Shown: one piece after another, positions 1 to 8,334 of the stretch
Layout of the letters: every line of letters begins with the position of its first letter
Position numbering within the stretch: the first letter of the stretch is position 1
Source: Gammaproteobacteria bacterium
GTDB taxonomy: Bacteria > Pseudomonadota > Gammaproteobacteria > Pseudomonadales > Porticoccaceae
Assembly (NCBI GenBank): GCA_016708925.1
Contig: JADJET010000021.1
Coordinates: 1-23,583 of the forward strand
Length of the DNA stretch: 23,583 nucleotides
Direction: 5' to 3'
Position numbers and translations under genes: made by a program
The notes under the pieces: generated by a model
Told to the model about the DNA's origin: nothing
Seen by the model: only the letters and a program-made list of their open reading frames with translations
Databases searched by the model: none

Positions 1-386
1 CTGCTATTTCCGCCACCCAGACCATCAAACAGGTATTCCGGATAGATGATTCGCTGGACGTGTTTCCGGTCCAGCAAGGTGGGGCGGAATACTCGGCACC
101 TGCTGGCCGGCGTCTTCGCGTCCGACCAGTTGGGTGTGTGCTCAGCAGCAGGGGCTACGCCGAGGGCATGACGATGAGTGGCCGGTAAGTGTCCAGCTGA
201 CCGGAATTAGCGCAACCGTGGCGTTCACCGCCATCAACTTCCGTGCCGCTCAAGGTTCTGGACCCTTGCCAAGCGGGCTTGCGTAACCACTGACCAGGAG
301 ACCGAGGGCCTCGACCTCACCCAGCACGACAGCGCGGTTAGATCTCTGATGCCCGCACCGGATCACCGCGACCAGAACAAGGCCAT
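1..386 (-). CDS. Unrecognised partial gene downstream of the DUF6580 gene, frames broken
   Basis: An AGGAGG-like ribosome binding site follows the DUF6580 stop codon, and an ATG at 386 comes about 13 bases later, as expected for a next operon gene. The opening frame stops after seven codons. Long open stretches continue in shifted frames: one near 260-370 reads VVLGEVEALGLLVSGYAS, and one near 1-170 includes LLDRKHVQRIIYPEYLFDG and is open to the window edge. This resembles one coding sequence broken by several indels, as in the neighbours, but I do not recognise the family. Position suggests a link with cobalamin or cobalt handling. That is inference from context only. The alternative is that it is not coding. 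Confidence 0.25.
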
Positions 387-406
387 GGCAGTGGCCCGAA
401 CCTCCT

Positions 407-915
407 TCAGATCAGCGCCGCGTCCCGTGCCGACCGGATGGCGAGCCAGCGCTCCATCCCGAACAGCACGCGCCATAAACCAGCGTCGCGAACAGGGTCT
501 GGTGAAAAAACGGCAACGCCGCGAGATGAAGCCGCCGGCCGCGCCGGTGGCGGATAGAGATCCTGGGTCAACCAGACGCGGCGTTGCTTTGACCAGAAAA
601 ACAGGCTCGCGCCCGGATCCCCGCTGCCAGCAGCGGCGGAGGACGACGCCGGGGTCCGAGCAGCGTCCGGCCGCGACCACCAGCGCCACGCCCAGTTAGA
701 CAAACGCCATGGTGGCGTGAAATCCGAGCCACAGATCCGCCAGCAGCATCGCCGCCAACGGCACCAGCAGTGCCAGCCGCCAGTCCCGGCAGCGCCGCGT
801 TGCTGAACAGGGCCAGCGCCATCACCGGCGAAAAATTCGGCGGATGCGGCAGCAGGCGGGTCAGCGCGGCAACCGCGATGGCCAACACGAGGACACGGAC
901 GGTCGGGGACGGCAT
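407..915 (-). CDS. DUF6580-type small integral membrane protein, frameshifted
   Basis: The ATG at 915 follows an AGGAG site and starts RVLVLAIAVAALTRLLPHPPNF, wording typical of the DUF6580 putative transport family (N-terminal helix, then a LLPHPPNF-like loop). The protein then shifts frame twice. Later pieces carry the AVWLTQDLY-like segment near 560-600 and the end GMERWLAIRSARDAALI, stopping at 407. The combined length of about 170 residues with several hydrophobic stretches fits the family. The gene starts 44 bases after the BtuB-type receptor stop on the same strand, behind a cobalamin riboswitch, so a role in cobalamin or precursor passage across the inner membrane is a reasonable inference. 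The molecular function is not shown by the sequence. Confidence 0.6.
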
Positions 916-958
916 GGCATGGCTCCTGGTAATGTCGTTGCTGGTCAGGGGGTCCTGA

Positions 959-2888
959 TCAGAAGTCGCGGGAAAGGGTCAGCATCAAATTCCGCTCGGG
1001 CGAAGGATACAGCGCCCGGGTGCCGAAAAAGCTGGCGAACTCAGTGTACTGCTTGTCGGTGACATTGTTGAGCCGGGCCTGCAGCGTCCAGGACCGTCGG
1101 GCCCAGGTCGCCGCCAGATTGGCCACGGTATAGCCACCCTGTTCGGCACGGTTGCCGAGATCGAGGTTGCGGGGGCCGGTATACACCAGCTCGCCGAACA
1201 GGCTGAAGTTCGGGTCGAAGCGGTAGTTGGCGTTGAGTTTCAGCAACTCGCGGGCGACATCGGGTACCCGATTGTTGTCGTAGGGTCCGGCGACGAAGCG
1301 GGCATCGACATAGGTATAAATGCCGCCCAACACGGCGCGTCGGTCGCGTGGTGGCGCGCATCCAGGGTGCCGCCACGGCGCCGCGTGTCATCGAAATTGG
1401 CGTTGGCGCCAAAGTCACCCAGCCCGGGTCGAAACCTATTTCATGTTTCATGTCTTGCTGGAACAGCGCGGCATGGAGCTCGACCGAGGACCAACTCCAC
1501 TCGCTGCCCAGCTCCCAGGCGACGCCGCGCTGTACCTTCAGCGGAGTGAAATTGCCCATGAAATCGATGTTTTCGTCGGCCAGGGCGAAGCGGAACGTCT
1601 CGTCCCGATTCAGGTAATAACGGCCGCTGTCGCCGCGCCAGTTGAGGCCGATCGTATGCACGACCGTGCTTTGGTCGTAATCCAGATCGAAGGGCGCCAC
1701 GTCGGCATCCAGGCGGGCATGACGCAGCCCGCCTTGCAGATCGAGACGGTCGACCGGGTGTAGATGAAATGCAGATATTCGCTGCGTTTGCGCTGGCGCT
1801 GTTCAGTGCCGCTGGGGCCGAAGCCGAAATCCAGCGCGAAGTCGTAGTCCACCCGCTCGGCATCCATGCCCAGCGTGGCGCGCAGCCCGTCCACCGCAAA
1901 CACCAGGCGCGGATCGAATGTCTTGACCCGGCGCTGCTGGCCAGTGACGGCGGCGCCGAAACTGGACATCGAATTGATGACCACGTCATCGTCCCGGTCG
2001 CCGTAGCTCGCGAACAGCTCCAGATACTCGCCGAGCCGCTGGTCGATCCCGATCCGGGTCGCCCGGTTGTCGGCGGCGTAAGCGTTGAAGCTCGACCCGG
2101 CCTGACGGCGATCCTGTGCGACCAGTGCCGCGGATAACGCACCCGCCAGACGGAACTCGTCGTCGCTCTGGCGCGCCTCGACGAACAACTCGCCATCCCC
2201 GTGGCGCCAGCCCGCCCGCCCACTGTAATTTTCGTAATTGACGGCGCCGCCATCCCGGTAGGCGTCGCTGCGCTCGATCTGAGTGCCGACCCGATAATAG
2301 AGGCCGGACTCGAAACGATCCTGATAACTCCCGGCATAATTTTCGGCCGCGTAGCTGCCGCGCCGACACTGATCCGGCCCTGGCGGGGTCCGCCACCGCG
2401 CGTGATGATATTGATCACCCCGCCCACCGCCTGATCGCCGTAGAGGGTGCCGGCGCCGCCTTCCAGGATTTCCACGCGCTCGATGTCCTCCACCGCGACC
2501 GCCGTAAGGTCGGGCCCCGCCAGATCCGTGTTGTTGAGGGAACGTCCATCCACCAGCACCAGGACGTTCTGCGCGGTGGCGAACCCTTGCGCAGCGCCAG
2601 CCGGCTGTCGCGTCCATTGCCCATGCTGTCCTGCACCTGAACCGGGCCCAGGTTGCGCAGCAGTTCGGAAAGATTGTGGGCGCCGCTGGCGCGGATTTGT
2701 ACCGCGTCGATCACCCGCACCGTGGTGGCGACATGATCGAGGCTGTAGGGCGAGCGGGTGGCGGTGACCACCAGTTCTTCGTCGACCGGAAGGTCCGCAC
2801 CCGCTGCGGCGATAGCGAACAGGGGCGCGGCCAGCGCACCGGAAAATGCGCCCGACAACAGGCGTTTTGCATTGAATTGACCTGACAT
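959..2888 (-). CDS. btuB: BtuB-type TonB-dependent cobalamin receptor, several frameshifts
   Basis: Outer-membrane beta-barrel receptor that takes up cobalamin using TonB energy. The ATG at 2888 (GGAG about seven bases upstream) starts a signal peptide followed by a TonB-box-like EELVVTATRSPY. The plug domain is plain: LSELLRNLGPVQVQD, then VLVLVDGRSLNN, then VEILEGGAGTLYGDQAVGGVINIIT. Barrel strands follow, and the protein ends in an aromatic residue (LMLTLSRDF), as outer-membrane barrels do. The joined length of about 640 residues matches the family (E. coli BtuB about 614). The reading frame changes near 2580, 2350, 1750 and 1400. All parts are in order and conserved, so sequence error is likelier than decay. 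The cobalamin riboswitch upstream supports cobalamin rather than siderophore as ligand. Confidence 0.88.
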
Positions 2889-3005
2889 GAACGTGCTCCG
2901 CAAGATAAATCGCCGGACACGGCCACAGCAGCGGAGACCTCAGGAATGGGGTTCCGGCGCGGCAACCGTGCGTCTGCGCTGCACGGCGAACCACGACGGC
3001 CCGCA

Positions 3006-3028
3006 GTAACGGTTACCCCGACCGTTAC
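3006..3028 (-). promoter_or_regulatory. Inverted repeat between riboswitch and btuB, candidate expression platform
   Basis: GTAACGGT (3006-3013) and ACCGTTAC (3021-3028) form a perfect 8-bp stem with a 7-base loop, directly downstream of the riboswitch aptamer in the btuB leader. A second small hairpin (ACAAC / GTTGT, 3032-3044) lies between this stem and the B12 box. No U-run follows, so an intrinsic terminator is unlikely. It could be the regulatory hairpin that exposes or hides the translation start. That role is inferred from position. Confidence 0.35.
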
Positions 3029-3042
3029 ACGACAACGCGGTT

Positions 3043-3212
3043 GTGGCAGGTCTCCTGGCTTCCGGGTCAGTGCGTCCGCCCGCCTTCCCGACCGAGGTCA
3101 GTGGCATCCGGGCGGCGCTCGCCGGGTACAGTTGCGGAGACAGCTTCGATTGATGCAGCCACTTGGGCTGCGGGCGAATTCCCTCGGGGCCCTCGCGGGC
3201 ACCACAACGGGA
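3043..3212 (-). promoter_or_regulatory. Cobalamin (adenosylcobalamin) riboswitch
   Basis: On the minus strand the conserved elements appear in order: GTGGTGCC near the 5' end, AGGGAA, the CCGCAACTGTA core, GCCACTGA, GGGAAGGC, GACCCGGAAGCCAG, and the B12 box AGGAGACCTGCC at 3045-3057. This is the Rfam Cobalamin pattern. It lies in the 340-base gap between radA and btuB, on the same strand as btuB. In this family, binding of the cofactor lowers expression of the downstream uptake gene. Confidence 0.94.
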
Positions 3213-3216
3213 CGGG

Positions 3217-3222
3217 AGTGTA
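3217..3222 (-). promoter_or_regulatory. Candidate -10 box for the riboswitch-btuB transcript
   Basis: TACACT on the minus strand lies a few bases upstream of the first conserved riboswitch bases and about seven bases past the radA stop. A start point near 3210 would give a full aptamer. No good -35 is seen at 17 bases, so this is a weak call. Read-through from radA is the alternative. Confidence 0.3.
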
Positions 3223-3228
3223 GTCGTC

Positions 3229-4593
3229 TCAGTCCAGCGCGGCCAGCGCCTCGGCGAGGTGGCGCACACCAACCACTTCCATGCCCGCCGGCGCCTGCTT
3301 GGGCGCGTTGCCGGCCGGCACGATGGCGCGGGTAAAGCCGTGCTTGGCTGCCTCCCGCAGCCGCTCCTGGCCGCCCGGCACCGGGCGGATCTCGCCGGCG
3401 AGGCCGATCTCGCCGAAGGCTACCAGTTGCCGCGACAGCGGGCGGTCGCGAAAGCTCGACACCACCGCGAACAGCACGGCCAGATCGGCGCCGGTCTCCA
3501 GCACCCGCACGCCGCCGACCACGTTGGCGAACACGTCCTGGTCGCCCACCATCAGGCCGCCGTGGCGGTGCAGCACGGCGAGCAGCATGGCCAGCCGGTT
3601 GCCATCGAGCCCGACCGTCACCCGCCGGGGATTACCGAGCGCGCTCGCGTCCACCAGCGCCTGCACCTCGACCAGCAACGGCCGGGTGCCCTCCCAGACC
3701 ACCATCACCACGCTGCCGGCGGCGGTCTCTTCACCGCGCTGCAGGAAGATGGCCGAGGGATTGGCGACCTCGCGCAGGCCGCGGTCGGTCATGGCGAAGA
3801 CGCCGAGCTCGTTGACCGCGCCGAAGCGGTTCTTGTGACTGCGCAGGGTGCGAAAGCGGCTGTCGTCGGAGGCTTCCAGCATCAGCGAGCAGTCGATCAT
3901 GTGTTCCAGCACCTTGGGGCCGGCGAGCGCGCCCTCCTTGGTGACGTGGCCGACCAAAAACAGGGCCATGCCAGTCTGCTTGGCCAGCCGCACCAGTTGC
4001 GCGGCACTTTCGCGCACCTGCGACACGGTGCCGGGCGCGGCGCTGAGTTCAGCGCAGTGCAGCACCTGCACCGAGTCCACCACCATCACCCGCGGCGCGC
4101 GGCGCAGCGCGGTGGCGCAGATGGTCTCGGTGGCGGTCTCCGCCATGATCTCGACCCGATCCAGGGGCAGCCCCAGACGCCGCGCGCGCAACGCCACCTG
4201 CTGGGGCGATTCCTCGCCGGTGACATAGAGCGCCGGCACCCGCGCGCCCAGTTCGCACAGGGCCTGAAGCAACAGGCGCTCTTTGCCGGCGCCGGGCTCG
4301 CCGCCCATGAGCACGCAGGAGCCCGCCACCAGACCGCCGCCCAGCACCAGATCCAGCTCCGCAAAGCCGGTGGCCAGGCGCGGTTCCGCCGCCACCTCGA
4401 TATCCGCGAGGCGCACGACCGTGCCGTCGGCCGCGCCCGCGAAGCCCCGCGCCGCGCCGCCGCCCGTCACCGCCGCGAGGCGGATTTCGGCGAGTGTGTT
4501 CCAGGCGCCGCAATCGCCGCACTGGCCCTGCCATTTGCCGAATTCGGCGCCGCAGTCGCCGCAGACGTAGGCGCTCGCCGGTCTCTTCGCCAC
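3229..4593 (-). CDS. radA: DNA repair protein RadA (RecA-like ATPase with Lon-type C-domain)
   Basis: RadA is a ring ATPase acting in recombination and branch migration. The protein is complete, about 454 residues against 460 in E. coli, taking the GTG at 4593 with a GGAG-type site upstream and the usual opening AKRPASAYVCGDCG. In order: a C4 zinc finger (C11, C14, C25, C28), Walker A near residue 104, Walker B VMVVDS near 172, the RadA-specific KNRFG motif near 254, and a C-terminal Lon-like domain ending ALAALD. Oddly, Walker A reads GEPGAGKERLLLQ where the family has GKST, so the Mg-binding Ser/Thr is Glu. The frame is intact around this site, so a lone indel does not explain it. The gene faces away from the DnaT-like gene and precedes the btuB leader on the same strand. 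Confidence 0.95.
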   Translation of the reverse strand: MAKRPASAYVCGDCGAEFGKWQGQCGDCGAWNTLAEIRLAAVTGGGAARGFAGAADGTVVRLADIEVAAEPRLATGFAELDLVLGGGLVAGSCVLMGGEPGAGKERLLLQALCELGARVPALYVTGEESPQQVALRARRLGLPLDRVEIMAETATETICATALRRAPRVMVVDSVQVLHCAELSAAPGTVSQVRESAAQLVRLAKQTGMALFLVGHVTKEGALAGPKVLEHMIDCSLMLEASDDSRFRTLRSHKNRFGAVNELGVFAMTDRGLREVANPSAIFLQRGEETAAGSVVMVVWEGTRPLLVEVQALVDASALGNPRRVTVGLDGNRLAMLLAVLHRHGGLMVGDQDVFANVVGGVRVLETGADLAVLFAVVSSFRDRPLSRQLVAFGEIGLAGEIRPVPGGQERLREAAKHGFTRAIVPAGNAPKQAPAGMEVVGVRHLAEALAALD

Positions 4594-4841
4594 GCGGGTC
4601 TCCCCCCCTGAATGCCGGCATCCTAGCAGGTTGCCGAAAACGTCGCGAGGCGCACGGCGACCGAGACGTATCAAGCAGGTAGGCGATGGAGCGCGCACCG
4701 CGCAACGAAGCAGATGGCTGCCGCAGCAGTTTTTCAGCCACCCGCCAGCCCCCACTGCCGATGTCCACAAATTCTCCGGCCACGGGAACCGCCGACGGTC
4801 GGGGGCACGGTCCGCAACAGCGATCTGCTAAAGTGGCCGCC

Positions 4842-5919
4842 ATGTCCCTGATCCCCGAAAAGCCGCTGCTCTTCTTCCCCCATGTGGCGGTGACGCTTGG
4901 GCTGCACGAAGCCATCCTGCTGCAAACCCTCAAGGAAATCGCCTGCCACCAACCCGCCGAGGAGCGCAACGGCTTCCGCTGGGTGGAGATTGCGGGGGCC
5001 AGTCTGCTGGCATTGCTGCCGTTCTGGAGCGAGGCGGAATTGCAGAACCTCAGCGCCAAACTGCGCGAGCAGGGGATCCTGCTGATCGGCGGCGCGCCCC
5101 TGTCCGCGACCGGCCGCTGGCGCTTCGCCTTCAACGAGCAGCGCGCCGGCGCCGCCCGTTCCGCCGACCGCACCACCAACGTGCAGCCGATTCGCGGCGA
5201 CTGGCAGCCGGAGCGCGACCTGCTGGCACAGCTCGCCCAATACGGTATCCCGGCGCGTTCGCCCTCGCGCAAGTGCCCGGAGTTCGTCACCTACTGGAGC
5301 GAACGCGGCGAGCCGCGCCACAGTTAGCGCGAAATTCATCAAGCAGGTCTTGCGCTGCTGGCGCGAACAGGAAACCGTGCAGACGCGCCGCGATCAGGAA
5401 GTACCGATGACGGCGGACTGGCAGCCCGGTGTCGATGCCATGGAAATCCTGGTCCGCGCCGACATCAACCGCAATTTCATCGAAGACGCGGTGCCCGAGT
5501 TCGTCCTCTACTGGCGCGACCGCGGCACCCTGTCGAGCACCTGGAACTCCCAGTTCGTCCAGCATGTGCGGCGCCAGTGGGCGCGCTACACCACCACGCT
5601 GGCCAACGACACCACGCCCCGACCCATGGTCCCCGACTGGCTGCCCGACCCCGCGGTCTACGACGTGCTCGCCATGGCGGGCATCGGGCAGGACTTCGGC
5701 GCCAGCCTGGTTCCGGAATTCGTCCTGTACTGGCAGGAGAGCGGCGCCGTCCTCAACACCTGGAACACCAAGTTTCTGCAGTACGTCAAACGGCAATGGG
5801 CCCAGCGCAACACTACGACGGAAGTGCGACATGCAACACGGCAAGCACCTGGCAGAACAGGCAGCACGCGATCTCGCGACCTCGTCGAAGAACTCAGCGA
5901 CCGCAGTTGGGCCGGCTGA
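4842..5919 (+). CDS. Winged-helix protein with three tandem DnaT-type ssDNA-binding domains, one frameshift
   Basis: Starting at MSLIPEKPLLFFP, residues 1-100 look like a winged-helix domain (LPFWSEAELQNLSAKLREQGILL). Three related modules of about 60 residues follow, near residues 120, 192 and 265. Each runs DWxP, then PEFVxYW, then W..xF.q.v.r.W, the DnaT domain signature (primosomal protein I type). The first module is broken near 5326: an in-frame TAG appears, but the next frame continues SAKFIKQVLRCWRE, matching the other modules. A two-base loss restores the frame. The joined length is about 359 residues. The gene overlaps the next one by 89 bases. A role in primosome or helicase loading with the P-like partner is inferred from domains and context. 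Confidence 0.8.
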
Positions 5920-6490
5920 ACGGCCGCTCCCCGATCCGGCGCTGATCGACGCCATCAACCAGGCCTTCGCGCTGTTCCGCGTCAACTACCACAACCAGTT
6001 TTACAGCGCCTTTGCCGACACCACGCTGCTCGACCAGGCCAAGCGCCTGTGGCTCGACAGCCTGCGTCATGTCGGCCCCGGGCCGGTGCTCGCCGCCGCC
6101 CGCGCGCTGATCGAGCAGGAGGAATACCTGCCCACCCTGCGCAAGATGCTCGGCGCCTGCGAGGACCAGTTGGCGGCGCAGGGCCTGCCGCGTCCGCGCG
6201 ACGCCTACCGCGAAGCCTGCAACGCACCCCGCCCCAAGGACGCCCAGCGCTGGTCGCACCCGGCGGTCTACCACGCCGGTCGTGCCCTGGGCTGGTATGA
6301 CCTGGCGACGCGGCCCGAAAGCGTGACCTGGCCGGAATTCCAGCGCGCCTACCGCGACTGCTGCCGCCGCGCGCTGGCCGGCGAAGACCTGAGTATTCCG
6401 GCACCGCCCGAACCGACGCCGACGCCGGCGCTGAGCCGGGAAGAAGGCGCCAAACGGCTGCACGAACTGCGCCGCCAACTGGAGCCCTGA
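5831..6490 (+). CDS. Phage lambda P-like replication protein (putative helicase loader)
   Basis: This is an intact frame of 219 residues from ATG 5831, preceded by GGAAG eight bases upstream. After a polar N-terminus the core reads INQAFALFRVNYHNQFYSAF, then AKRLWLDSL and LPTLRKMLGAC, with a helical C-terminal half and a proline-rich tail before the final KRLHELRRQLEP. This resembles the replication protein P family, whose lambda member loads DnaB helicase at an origin. No Walker motifs are visible, so it is not a DnaC-type ATPase. It begins inside the preceding DnaT-type gene, so the pair is probably co-translated. No integrase, capsid or other phage genes are nearby, suggesting a chromosomal locus. 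Family assignment is from memory of the motif, without a search. Confidence 0.68.
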   Translation: MQHGKHLAEQAARDLATSSKNSATAVGPAERPLPDPALIDAINQAFALFRVNYHNQFYSAFADTTLLDQAKRLWLDSLRHVGPGPVLAAARALIEQEEYLPTLRKMLGACEDQLAAQGLPRPRDAYREACNAPRPKDAQRWSHPAVYHAGRALGWYDLATRPESVTWPEFQRAYRDCCRRALAGEDLSIPAPPEPTPTPALSREEGAKRLHELRRQLEP

Positions 6491-6494
6491 GCGC

Positions 6495-8274
6495 GTGCGA
6501 ACAGCCACCGTGCGAACCGCCGCGACCGCGGGCCCGCTGCGCAACAGCGCCGCGCGGCGCATGGCGAAAACCATCTACAACGGCTTTCACAGCTATTTCG
6601 CCGATTTCCAGAACATCACCATGGGCGCCAAGGCGCGCTTCGAAAAGGCCGACTGGCACGCCGTGCAACGCGCGAATCAGGACCGCATCGAGCTGTATAA
6701 AAGCAAGGTACGGATGGCGGCGGAGTTGCTCGGCACCGTAACCAACCGGGACGTCACCGAACTCAACCTCTGGCGCCAGACCAAGGACGTCTACACCCGC
6801 CTGGTGGCCGGCGCGCCGAATTTTGAAATCGCCGAGACTTTTTTCAATTCGGTGTTCGGACTGATCAACGATCACGACAAGATCGACGACGCACTGATCT
6901 ATGTGTTTTCGTCCCAGCACCAGCAGTTGCCCGGCAGCGAATACAGCATTTATGTGCGCTACGAAAACCAGTCCGCGCCGGGCGCGCTGTTCCGGCAGAT
7001 TCTGCTCGATGCCGAATTTTCGGTGCCCTGGGAGGATCTGGACCGGGATGCGGACACCATCGCCGCCGCGTTCATGGAGGAAGCCGAGCCCGAGATCAGC
7101 AGCAAGTTTCACCAACTCAAATTCGATCTGCTGGAATCCGTGTTCTACCGCGGCAAGGCGGCCTATCTGATCGGCCGCATCATCGACGGCTATCGCTCGC
7201 TGCCGCTGGTACTGGCCGTGCTCAACAACGAGGCGGGCGGCCTGCTGATCGACGCGGCGATTTTCAATCGCGCCGAAATGAGTGTGATCTTCAGCTTCGC
7301 CCGCGCGCATTTCATGGTGGATGCGCCGCTGCCCTATCAGTACCTGCATTTTCTCAAACAATTGTTGCCCCACAAGGGCGACTACGAGGTCTACACCAGC
7401 CTGGGCTTTACCAAGCACGCCAAGACCGAGTTCTATCGGGAATTTGTCCAGCACCTCAAGACATCCCAGGACCAGTTCGTCACCGCGCCGGGCATCAAGG
7501 GCATGGTGATGACGGTATTCACCCTGCCTTCGTACGACATCGTGTTCAAGGTGATCAAGGACCGCTTCGACTACCCCAAGGAAGTCACGCGGGAAGTGGT
7601 GCGCGAAAAATACCGGCTGGTGTCCCGTCACGACCGCATCGGCCGCATGGCCGACACCCAGGAATTCCACAACCTGAGCTTTCCGCTGCACCGGTTTTCC
7701 GCCGCGCTGCTGGAGGAGTTACGCGCCACGGCGCCGTCGCTGCTCCACATCGCAGGTGACCGGCTGATCATCCGCCATCTGTACACCGAGCGGCGCATGA
7801 CACCCCTGAATCTCTACCTCAAGACGGCGGATGAAGCGGAAACCCGCAATGTCATCGACGAATACGGCAATGCCATCAAACAGCTCGCGGCAGCGAACAT
7901 CTTTTCCCGGCGACATGCTGCTGAAAAATTTCGGCGTCACCCGCCACGGTCGCGTAGCGTTCTACGATTACGATGAAATCTGCTATCTCACCGACTGCAA
8001 CTTCCGTCACCTGCCCGAACCCCAGAACGAGGAGCAGGCCTTGTCGGCCAGGCCCTGGTACACCGTGGGCCCGGACGATATTTTTCCGGAGGAATTCCGG
8101 CTGTTCTTTTCCGGCAATCCGCTGGCGCGGAACTTTTTCGAGGAACTGCACAGCGACATTTACACGCCCGGATTCTGGCAGGGAATCCAGGCAGAGATTC
8201 GCGCTGGCAAGATCGTGGATGTGTTTCCCTATCGTCGCAAACGGCGTTTTTCGGAACGGATACGGGCAACCTGA
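6495..8274 (+). CDS. aceK: Isocitrate dehydrogenase kinase/phosphatase, one frameshift
   Basis: Bifunctional enzyme that phosphorylates and dephosphorylates isocitrate dehydrogenase, setting flux between the TCA cycle and glyoxylate bypass. The protein follows E. coli AceK closely: RFEKADWHAVQ near the N-terminus, the nucleotide loop APGIKGMVMTVFTLPSY near residue 331, VFKVIKDRFDYPKE, and the active-site stretch GDMLLKNFGVTRHG followed by YDYDEICYLTD. About 592 residues against 578 in E. coli. The frame breaks at about 7905, where TTTT stands for an expected TTT (NIFPGD), and resumes one base over to a stop at 8274. GTG 6495 is taken as start, with ATG 6561 possible but probably too short. 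It starts 5 bases after the P-like gene. aceA and aceB are not in the window. Confidence 0.95.
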
Positions 8275-8288
8275 AGTCGCCTTCCGTT

Positions 8289-8311
8289 CGGATCAGCGGG
8301 CCGCTGATCCG
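8289..8311. terminator. Hairpin between convergent aceK and acyl-CoA dehydrogenase genes
   Basis: CGGATCAGCGG and its exact reverse complement CCGCTGATCCG are separated by one G, giving a stem of about ten pairs with a small loop. It sits in the 60-base gap between two convergent genes, where a bidirectional terminator is expected. Neither side has a clear T-run, so the call rests on symmetry and position. Confidence 0.5.
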
Positions 8312-8334
8312 ACGCTTGTCCGCCCTGCGCGAAA

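Noticed and set aside
1441..2994. Single 517-codon minus-strand frame as an independent gene
   Set aside because: Only the middle part (about 2350-2580) is conserved, as the BtuB plug. The rest is out of frame with the receptor, so it is one section of a frameshifted btuB.
3163..4611. Long plus-strand open frame (482 codons) over radA
   Set aside because: It is antisense to an intact, motif-complete RadA. The product is rich in His, Ala and Arg with no domain, as expected of a GC-rich shadow.
5982..7691. Minus-strand open frame of 569 codons opposite aceK
   Set aside because: aceK on the plus strand matches the family throughout. The antisense frame has no recognisable motif or ribosome site.
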